A DNA stretch of 5,090 bases from Anaerolineae bacterium (GTDB lineage: Bacteria; Chloroflexota; Anaerolineae; B4-G1; SLSP01). The number at the start of each line of letters is the position of its first letter. Position 1 is the stretch's first letter. Below, piece by piece: positions 1 through 5,090 of this stretch. The stretch is from assembly GCA_018055515.1 (NCBI GenBank), contig JAGPHL010000185.1, forward strand, positions 1 through 5,090, written 5' to 3'. The notes beneath the pieces are model-generated. The model did no database searches. It worked only from the letters and a program-made list of their open reading frames with translations, and was not told where the DNA came from. A program made the position numbers and the translations under genes.

Positions 1-774
1 TTACGCTTTCGCCAGCGCCGCGAGCGCGTTCTTCACGATGGCGCTAAAGGAGGCCTCTTTGAGGCTCGCGCCCCCCACCAGCGCCCCATCAATCTCCGGC
101 ATGACAATGAAGTCCGCCATGTTCTCCGGCTTGACGCTGCCGCCGTACTGGACGCGGAGCGCCTGCGCGGTTTCCGCGTCGTAGAGCGCGGTGAGCACCT
201 CGCGAATCGCCTCGCGGATGATGCGGTCGGCGTCCTCAGGGGTCGCGGTCAGTCCGGTGCCGATGGCCCAGATGGGCTCATACGCCAGCACCACCCGGCG
301 CGCTTCTGCAGCGGAGATACCGGCAAAGGCGCCATGGATCTGGGCCGTGACGAAGGGCACGGTCTCCCCGGCGCGGTTTTGCTCCAGGCTCTCGCCGATG
401 CAGACGATGGGAGTGAGGCCGTGCGCCAGCGCCGCCCGCAGCTTGCGGTTGACCGTGGTGTCGGTCTCGCCGAAATATTGCCGGCGCTCTGAGTGCCCCA
501 GAATGACGTAGCGGGCGAATTCCTTCACCATCAGCGGCGAAATCTCGCCAGTGAAAGCGCCTTCGTTCTCCCAGTGCATGTTCTGCGCGCCGACGCCGAT
601 GTTGGAACCGGCCAGGGCTGCGCTCACGGCCATGAGCGCCGGGGCGGGCGGGCAGACGGCGAGTTCCATCTCCGTGATGCCCTGGAAAGACGCTCGCAGG
701 CTCTGCGCCAACGCCACGCCCTCCGCAGCCGTCTTGTACATCTTCCAGTTGCCGGCGATAAAGGGTGTTCGCAT
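1..774 (-). CDS. tpiA: Triosephosphate isomerase
   Basis: It interconverts dihydroxyacetone phosphate and glyceraldehyde 3-phosphate in the cytosol, in glycolysis and gluconeogenesis. The 257-residue product matches the usual length of about 250 for this (beta/alpha)8 barrel. Visible family motifs are GNWKM (residues 8-12, catalytic Lys11), ILGHSERR (91-98, electrophile His94), AYEPIWAIGTG (164-174, catalytic Glu166 and the start of flexible loop 6), YGGSVKPEN (210-218, phosphate binding) and DGALVGGASL (229-238). No catalytic residue is missing. The ATG at 774 was chosen because an AAGGAG lies 9 nt upstream and MRTPFIAGNWKM fits the family N-terminus. In-frame GTG (816) and ATG (798) codons further upstream would add 14 or 8 residues unlike the family, and a hairpin lies across or beside them. 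The stop is TAA at bases 3-1. It is the last visible gene of the operon, 48 nt after pgk; what follows lies outside the window. Confidence 0.97.
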   Translation of the reverse strand: MRTPFIAGNWKMYKTAAEGVALAQSLRASFQGITEMELAVCPPAPALMAVSAALAGSNIGVGAQNMHWENEGAFTGEISPLMVKEFARYVILGHSERRQYFGETDTTVNRKLRAALAHGLTPIVCIGESLEQNRAGETVPFVTAQIHGAFAGISAAEARRVVLAYEPIWAIGTGLTATPEDADRIIREAIREVLTALYDAETAQALRVQYGGSVKPENMADFIVMPEIDGALVGGASLKEASFSAIVKNALAALAKA

Positions 775-783
775 GGATGGGGT

Positions 784-789
784 CTCCTT
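784..789 (-). promoter_or_regulatory. Shine-Dalgarno of tpiA
   Basis: The minus strand reads AAGGAG, then a 9-nt spacer, then ATG at 774. This decides the tpiA start in favour of 774 over the in-frame GTG at 816 and ATG at 798, which have at best a weak AAGG upstream. Confidence 0.85.
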
Positions 790-798
790 GTTGATCAT

Positions 799-822
799 CG
801 AGCCTTGACTTCTCACGGCTCG
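799..822 (-). other. Hairpin between pgk and tpiA
   Basis: Immediately after the pgk stop codon the minus strand reads CGAGCC (822-817), a 12-nt interior and GGCTCG (804-799), six perfect pairs. Inside, after a G/A mismatch, TGA pairs with TCA around a GAAG tetraloop. No U-tract follows, so it does not look like an intrinsic terminator. It is the smallest of three hairpins, one in each gap of the operon, and could act in mRNA processing, stability or translational spacing. The pairing is seen directly; the role is inferred. Confidence 0.5.
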
Positions 823-1998
823 CTATTTGTCCTGCAAAATTGCCACGCCGGGCAGCACTTTGCCCTCGAGGAATTCCAGGCTCGCCCCGCCGCCGGTGGA
901 GACGTGGCTCATCTTGTCGGCGACGCCGGCCTTCTTCACCGCCGAGGCGGAATCGCCGCCGCCGATGACGGTGATGGCAGAAATCTCCGCCAGGATTTGG
1001 GCGATGGCGAAGGTGCCCTGCGCAAAGTTGGGCATTTCGAAGACGCCCATCGGCCCGTTCCAGACGACAGTCTTGGCGGTCTTGAGGATCTCCCCGTACC
1101 GGGCGATCGTCGCGGGGCCAATATCCAGAATGCGCCAGCCGGGCTCCACCTCGTCCACGGGCACGGTCTTGCGGTGCGCGTCGTTGTCGAAGGCATCGGC
1201 GACGACCACGTCAATGGGCAGCGCCAGTTTGTCCCCCCCTTCGGCCAACAGCTCTTTGGCGACGTCCAGAACCTCCAGCTCCACCAGCGAATCGCCCGTC
1301 TCCAGGCCCATCGCCTTGAAGAAGGTATTCGCCATGCCGCCGCCGATGAGGACTTTATCGGCTTTCTGGAGCATGTTGCGAATCACGCCGATCTTGTCGG
1401 AAATCTTCGCCCCGCCCAGGATGACGACGTAGGGCCGCTCTGGATTCTCGGTCGCGCGGCTCAGGAAGTCAATTTCCTTTTCCATCAGGAAGCCAGCGAC
1501 GGCGGGGAGGAAGTGCGCCACACCCTCGGTGCTCGACTGCGCGCGGTGCGCCGTGCCGAAAGCGTCGTTGACGAAAATATCGCCCAATTTGGCGAGGCTC
1601 TCGGCAATCTTCATGTCATTCTTGGTCTCCGCCTTGTAGAAGCGGACATTTTCCAGCAGCATCACTTCGCCGGGCTGGAGCTGCGCCGCCAGCGCCTCCA
1701 CCTCCGGGCCGATGCAGTCGGCGGCGAAGATGACGGGCTGTCCCAACAGTTCTTCCAGCCGCTCGGCGACGGGCTTCAGGCTGAACTCTGCCTCGTAGCC
1801 GGTGCCGGCCGGGCGTCCGAGGTGCGACATCAGCACCAGGGAGGCGCCTTGCTCGAGGATGTATTTGATCGTGGGCAGGGTGGCCTTGATGCGCTTGTCA
1901 TCGCCGATGACGCCGTCTTTGACGGGGACGTTGTAGTCCACCCGCATCAACACTCGCTTGCCGTGCAAATCCACATCACGGATCGTCTTCTTGTTCAT
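823..1998 (-). CDS. pgk: Phosphoglycerate kinase
   Basis: It transfers phosphate between 1,3-bisphosphoglycerate and ADP, giving 3-phosphoglycerate and ATP, reversibly in the cytosol. At 391 residues it has the normal length of the two-domain bacterial enzyme. The N-terminal substrate domain shows RVDYNVP (19-25), Arg36 in the RIKATLPTI stretch (the usual catalytic arginine position), SHLGRP (58-63), ENVRF (116-120) and NDAFGTAHR (144-152). The C-terminal nucleotide domain shows LGGAKISDK (194-202), GGGMANTF (219-226), WNGPMGVFE (313-321), GGGDS (346-350) and STGGGASLEFLEGK (367-380). The ATG at 1998 has a GGAGGA 7 nt upstream, and its N-terminus fits the family. It lies between gap (123 nt upstream) and tpiA (48 nt downstream), the common gap-pgk-tpi order. 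There is no sign of the pgk-tpi fusion known in Thermotoga; a TAG stop clearly separates them. Confidence 0.98.
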   Translation of the reverse strand: MNKKTIRDVDLHGKRVLMRVDYNVPVKDGVIGDDKRIKATLPTIKYILEQGASLVLMSHLGRPAGTGYEAEFSLKPVAERLEELLGQPVIFAADCIGPEVEALAAQLQPGEVMLLENVRFYKAETKNDMKIAESLAKLGDIFVNDAFGTAHRAQSSTEGVAHFLPAVAGFLMEKEIDFLSRATENPERPYVVILGGAKISDKIGVIRNMLQKADKVLIGGGMANTFFKAMGLETGDSLVELEVLDVAKELLAEGGDKLALPIDVVVADAFDNDAHRKTVPVDEVEPGWRILDIGPATIARYGEILKTAKTVVWNGPMGVFEMPNFAQGTFAIAQILAEISAITVIGGGDSASAVKKAGVADKMSHVSTGGGASLEFLEGKVLPGVAILQDK

Positions 1999-2005
1999 AG
2001 CTCGT

Positions 2006-2011
2006 TCCTCC
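2006..2011 (-). promoter_or_regulatory. Shine-Dalgarno of pgk
   Basis: GGAGGA on the minus strand, 7 nt before the ATG at 1998. It abuts the proximal copy of a 14-bp tandem repeat, sharing base 2011. Confidence 0.85.
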
Positions 2012-2038
2012 AGAAAAGATCAGACAGGAAAGGTCAGA
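2011..2038 (-). repeat. 14-bp tandem direct repeat before pgk
   Basis: Two adjacent 14-mers, CAGAAAAGATCAGA (2011-2024) and CAGGAAAGGTCAGA (2025-2038) on the plus strand, match at 12 of 14 positions. In the mRNA they read as pyrimidine-rich TCTGAYCTTTYCTG units running straight into the pgk Shine-Dalgarno. They may be a chance duplication, a protein-binding site or a pyrimidine-rich translation enhancer; the sequence alone does not decide. Confidence 0.5.
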
Positions 2039-2056
2039 GAATCGCAGTCTGGAATG

Positions 2057-2103
2057 ACAGCCGGAAGCCAGTCGTGTGTGAAAATCAACCAGCTTCCGGC
2101 TGT
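2057..2103 (-). other. Strong hairpin between gap and pgk
   Basis: A perfect 12-bp inverted repeat joins ACAGCCGGAAGC (2057-2068) and GCTTCCGGCTGT (2092-2103), starting 18 nt after the gap stop codon. In the minus-strand RNA the stem extends inward by six more pairs (three of them G-U) to 18 bp with an 11-nt loop. Those G-U pairs would be A/C mismatches in a plus-strand RNA, so the fold suits the coding transcript. The bases after the stem (CATTCCAGAC) have no U-tract, so a canonical intrinsic terminator is unlikely. An mRNA processing or 3'-end stabilising element separating gap from pgk expression is plausible. Confidence 0.7.
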
Positions 2104-2121
2104 TAGTCCTCAGGTCGCGAC

Positions 2122-3177
<1,056 letters not shown>

Positions 3178-3183
3178 TTGCTA

Positions 3184-3190
3184 CTCCTTT
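3184..3190 (-). promoter_or_regulatory. Shine-Dalgarno of gap
   Basis: AAAGGAG on the minus strand, 6 nt before the ATG at 3177. It is a strong site, fitting a highly expressed enzyme. Confidence 0.85.
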
Positions 3191-3198
3191 CTGAAATG

Positions 3199-3232
3199 AG
3201 ATTGAGAACCAGGATTGGGAATCATGGATTGG
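3199..3232. repeat. Phased GATTG direct repeats upstream of gap
   Basis: GGATTGG occurs at 3212-3218 and 3226-3232, exactly 14 bp apart. A weaker AGATTGA follows at 3199-3205, 13 bp further along. An inverted copy lies in the right arm of the hairpin at 3258-3264. They could be binding sites for a regulator of gap or remnants of duplication. Short repeats like these can also arise by chance. Confidence 0.3.
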
Positions 3233-3264
3233 ACCGTAGCGCTTGGCTGGCTACGTATCCAATC
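3227..3264 (-). other. Imperfect hairpin between yvcK and gap
   Basis: The minus-strand RNA reads GATTGGA (3264-3258), TAC, GTAGC (3254-3250), a 9-nt loop, GCTAC (3240-3236), GG and TCCAATC (3233-3227). With one U-G and one C-G pair across the TAC/GG junction, this is a 14-bp stem with a single bulged A. It starts 18 nt after the yvcK stop codon, the same distance as the hairpin after gap. No U-tract follows, so it is probably not a simple terminator. No convincing promoter for gap was seen in this gap. Confidence 0.55.
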
Positions 3265-3282
3265 GGTCACTTCCAAGCCGGT

Positions 3283-4566
3283 TCAGGGCAACAGCTGCAT
3301 GATGATTTCCGCCAGTTTCTCGCTGTCATGTTGCCAGGGGGTGATGACGCTCGTCAGCTCTCCCTGGATGACGTCCAGATGGGGGCGGGGCCGCAATTCC
3401 GGCGCGACCCAGCTCGCCCCCGGTGGGGGGGAACTTCCCGGCGGCGGGAGGTTGACCACCACTTTGGCAAAGAGCCCCGGCCCGAGGTGCTTTTCCAGCG
3501 CGTGGAGATGGTCTTCCGCCGTGTAGCCATCGGTCTCGCCGTGTTGGGTGGCGACGTTGCACACGTACACCTTGAGCGCCCGGCTGGCGCGCAGGGCCAT
3601 GGCGATTTCCGGCACCAGCAGGTTGGGCAGGATACTCGTGTAGAGGCTGCCAGGCCCAATGATGAGCAGTTCCGCATCCAGGATGGCGCGCACCGCTTTG
3701 GGATGGGCGCGCGGGGCCTCGGGGTCCAACAAGACCCGCAGAATGTGGCCTTTGGCTGCTGCGATTTCGGATTCGCCTCGGATGCGCACCGGCGTGTTGG
3801 CGCCTACTTGCACATCGGCGCACAACGTGATGGCTTCCAACGTGCTGGGGAGGACTTTCCCCTGCACGGCGAGTACCTGACTGGAGGCTTCGAGCGCCAT
3901 TTCGAAGGAGCCGGTCACCCCGGCCATCGCGCTGATGTAAAGGTTCCCGAAGTTGTGGCCGTCCAACCCGGCATCGCTGGTAAAGCGGTACTGCAACAGG
4001 CGGGCGAGCAGCGATTCATCGTTGGCCAGCGCCGCAATGCAGTTACGGAAGTCGCCCGGCGGCAAGATGCCCAATTCCTGCCGCAACCGCCCGGAGGAGC
4101 CGCCGTTATCGGCGACAGTCACGATGGCGGTGATGTTGGAGGTATAGGCCTTCAACCCGCGTAAAATGGTGGCCTGGCCATGTCCACCGCCCAGCACCAC
4201 GACCCGCGGCCCGCGACGACGGCGTTGATAGTCGTGCAGCAGCTCCGGGTAGCGCAGGCGCGCCTCTTTGGGGAAGGGGCGCAGCAGCGCGCGGCTCAGT
4301 CCCCACAAGCCCACCAGGCAGCTGCCGATTCCCAGGAGTAACAGGCCGACGATCCGCACCGGGCGCGGGAGGAATTGCAATGTCGCGTAGTAAAAGAACG
4401 CCGGCAGCGGATAGAGCGCTCGCAGCAGCATGGCGCCGCCAAAGATGAAGACGGTGATGCCAAACATCAGCAGCAACAGCCACCGCTTCACGCCCAGGCC
4501 CGGTTCGAGCCACCATAACCTGCTGCGCCAGGCGGGCTTCGGCGTCTTTCCGGTCGGTTGCCTCAT
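3283..4566 (-). CDS. yvcK: Membrane-anchored YvcK/CofD-like protein (gluconeogenesis factor family)
   Basis: In Bacillus, YvcK (GlmR) is needed for growth on gluconeogenic carbon, binds UDP-GlcNAc and supports cell-wall precursor synthesis; the exact role here is unknown. The domain (from about residue 119) shows VVVLGGGHG (122-130), TVADNGGSSGRLR (150-162), PPGDFRN (169-175), GHNFGNL (203-209), IIGPGSLYTSILPNLL (302-317) and CNVATQHGETDGYT (336-349). Before it lie two likely transmembrane helices (about 28-50 and 70-95) with basic flanks inside, so the domain should face the cytosol. The 427 residues exceed the roughly 320 of Bacillus YvcK because of this extension. A proline loop PPPGSSPPPG is at 374-383. 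The start at 4566 is preferred: the longest in-frame ATG (4575) lies within a consensus -10 box, and transcription should begin at about 4567 or 4566, giving a leaderless message. No Shine-Dalgarno supports either start. It heads the operon with gap, pgk and tpiA. Confidence 0.9.
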   Translation of the reverse strand: MRQPTGKTPKPAWRSRLWWLEPGLGVKRWLLLLMFGITVFIFGGAMLLRALYPLPAFFYYATLQFLPRPVRIVGLLLLGIGSCLVGLWGLSRALLRPFPKEARLRYPELLHDYQRRRRGPRVVVLGGGHGQATILRGLKAYTSNITAIVTVADNGGSSGRLRQELGILPPGDFRNCIAALANDESLLARLLQYRFTSDAGLDGHNFGNLYISAMAGVTGSFEMALEASSQVLAVQGKVLPSTLEAITLCADVQVGANTPVRIRGESEIAAAKGHILRVLLDPEAPRAHPKAVRAILDAELLIIGPGSLYTSILPNLLVPEIAMALRASRALKVYVCNVATQHGETDGYTAEDHLHALEKHLGPGLFAKVVVNLPPPGSSPPPGASWVAPELRPRPHLDVIQGELTSVITPWQHDSEKLAEIIMQLLP

Positions 4567-4573
4567 CTTTATC

Positions 4574-4601
4574 ATTATACCTGCTGTCGCAAGAGTGTCA
4601 A
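4574..4601 (-). promoter_or_regulatory. Consensus sigma70-type promoter of the yvcK-gap-pgk-tpiA operon
   Basis: On the minus strand, TTGACA (4601-4596) is separated by 16 bp from TATAAT (4579-4574); both hexamers match consensus at every base. An A5 run (4609-4605) precedes the -35. It lies 39 nt downstream of the rsfS terminator and points into yvcK. The usual distance from the -10 box puts the transcript start at about 4567-4566, at or one base before an in-frame ATG. Location between a terminator and the first gene of the next unit makes a chance match unlikely. Confidence 0.85.
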
Positions 4602-4640
4602 CGGTTTTTGGCGCGTGCGGCTATGACGCTTCTCTAACCA

Positions 4641-4669
4641 TAAGAAAGCCCAGGGGACGCCCCCTGGGC
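4641..4669 (-). terminator. Intrinsic terminator of rsfS
   Basis: On the minus strand GCCCAGGGG (4669-4661), loop GCGT and CCCCTGGGC (4656-4648) form a perfect 9-bp GC-rich stem, followed at once by TTTCTTA (4647-4641). It starts 50 nt after the rsfS stop codon and ends 39 nt before the next -35 box, so it should separate rsfS from the yvcK operon. Confidence 0.85.
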
Positions 4670-4718
4670 CAGGTGGTGAGGTGATCTTGAGATCCTGAGC
4701 GGGCTTCAGGCCCAGGGG
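4661..4718 (-). promoter_or_regulatory. Possible alternative (anti-terminator) pairing
   Basis: A second copy of the terminator arm, CCCCTGGGCC (4718-4709 on the minus strand), lies just after the rsfS stop codon. It can form 10 perfect pairs with GGCCCAGGGG (4670-4661), the 5' arm of the terminator, which would exclude the terminator stem. The order in the RNA is therefore A, B, C, with B able to pair either way. The intervening loop is 38 nt. The complementarity is real; regulation by it is speculative, and a simple duplication could explain it. Confidence 0.35.
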
Positions 4719-4719
4719 C

Positions 4720-5073
4720 TCATTGAATTTTGGCGACGATGCGCCCGGCTCCCCAAAGTTCTTCCAGACGATAGTAGGCGCGGGTCTCGGCCTCAAACAG
4801 ATGGACGATGACCGTGCCGTAATCCATCAACAGCCATCCCGATTCGGGCGTCCCTTCGACGCCGGCCGCTAAGCGACGGTCGGGGCTTTGCTTCAGGCCC
4901 TCGTAAATCGCCTGCTGGAGGGCGCGCAGCTGGCGTTGACTGGTGCCGGTACAGATGACGAAGTAGTCAGCGATGGGCGTCAACGCCTGTAAATCTAAAA
5001 TGAGAATGTCCTCGGCTTGTTTTTCAGCCAGAATGTCCGCAATCTGACGAGCTAGTTCCAGGCTATCCAACAT
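4720..5073 (-). CDS. rsfS: Ribosomal silencing factor RsfS
   Basis: This protein binds ribosomal protein uL14 on the large subunit and blocks subunit joining, lowering translation when nutrients are short. The 117-residue product has the family's normal length (about 105-120). Visible hallmarks are DILILDLQALTPIADYFVICTGTS (22-45), the GVEG and GW pair (71-74, 79-80), the LMDYGTVIVHLF core (82-93) and the terminal YYRLEELW (100-107). There is no signal peptide or membrane segment. The ATG at 5073 has a strong AAGGAG but only 2 nt away, which is unusually close; the next codon, TTG (5070), would have 5-nt spacing, so the start is uncertain by one residue. In many bacteria rsfS follows nadD or a related gene; the upstream neighbour is outside the window here. 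A terminator downstream ends this unit, so it is probably the last gene of its own operon. Confidence 0.96.
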   Translation of the reverse strand: MLDSLELARQIADILAEKQAEDILILDLQALTPIADYFVICTGTSQRQLRALQQAIYEGLKQSPDRRLAAGVEGTPESGWLLMDYGTVIVHLFEAETRAYYRLEELWGAGRIVAKIQ

Positions 5074-5075
5074 TT

Positions 5076-5081
5076 CTCCTT
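5076..5081 (-). promoter_or_regulatory. Shine-Dalgarno of rsfS, unusually close to the start
   Basis: AAGGAG on the minus strand ends 2 nt before the ATG at 5073 and 5 nt before an in-frame TTG at 5070. The spacing leaves open which of these two adjacent codons is the true start. Confidence 0.7.
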
Positions 5082-5090
5082 CGAAAATAG

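Noticed and set aside
775..816. Longer tpiA starts at GTG 816 or ATG 798
   Set aside because: Neither has a good Shine-Dalgarno, the added residues do not fit the family, and the hairpin after pgk covers or abuts them. The ATG at 774 has AAGGAG at 9 nt.
775..825. A pgk-tpi fusion or programmed frameshift as in Thermotoga
   Set aside because: pgk ends with TAG in its normal C-terminal sequence and tpiA has its own ribosome-binding site 34 nt further on; no slippery sequence was seen.
2057..2103. The gap-pgk hairpin as an intrinsic terminator
   Set aside because: No T-run follows the stem on the minus strand, and none on the plus strand either, unlike the clear terminator at 4641-4669.
493..2106. 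A 537-codon open frame on the plus strand, antisense to pgk and part of tpiA
   Set aside because: Same reasoning: it overlaps conserved genes on the other strand, its product looks like no known family, and no promoter was seen for it.
3178..3282. A separate promoter for gap
   Set aside because: Only weak matches such as TTGGAT and TACGGT could be found, far below the quality of the promoter before yvcK.
4567..4575. yvcK start at the ATG of 4575
   Set aside because: It overlaps the consensus -10 box, so the transcript from that promoter would not contain it. It remains possible if a further upstream promoter or readthrough from rsfS is used.

Overview
The window is GC-rich bacterial chromosome. 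All five genes lie on the minus strand, so transcription runs from high to low coordinates. In transcription order they are rsfS (ribosome silencing factor), a membrane-anchored YvcK/CofD-like protein, gap (glyceraldehyde-3-phosphate dehydrogenase), pgk (phosphoglycerate kinase) and tpiA (triosephosphate isomerase). All five are complete; tpiA ends exactly at base 1. No mobile element, CRISPR array, RNA gene or prophage sequence was seen. No gene-free stretch exceeds about 155 bases.

Layout: rsfS (4720-5073) is followed by an intrinsic terminator (4641-4669). Next comes a perfect-consensus sigma70-type promoter (TTGACA, 16 bp, TATAAT at 4574-4601) that fires into yvcK. Its -10 box overlaps the longest possible yvcK ATG, so the true start is probably the ATG at 4566, giving a leaderless or nearly leaderless mRNA. 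yvcK, gap, pgk and tpiA follow with gaps of 105, 123 and 48 bases. No second promoter or U-tract terminator was seen between them, so they are read here as one operon. Each of the three gaps holds an RNA hairpin shortly after the upstream stop codon, and each downstream gene has its own good Shine-Dalgarno sequence.

Function: gap, pgk and tpiA form the reversible triose-phosphate block of glycolysis and gluconeogenesis. YvcK-family proteins are linked in Bacillus to growth on gluconeogenic carbon sources and to cell-wall precursor supply. Its place at the head of this operon, where Bacillus has the repressor gene cggR, suggests a link between central carbon flux and envelope synthesis at the membrane. 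That link is inference.

Organism: the set of traits (YvcK with two N-terminal transmembrane helices, an NAD-type GAPDH with an extra lysine/glycine-rich segment, and the yvcK-gap-pgk-tpiA order) best recalls Chloroflexota, perhaps Anaerolineae. This assignment is from memory and moderately confident. The genes are housekeeping. The unusual content is in the regulatory DNA and in the placement and membrane anchoring of YvcK; no wholly new system was seen.
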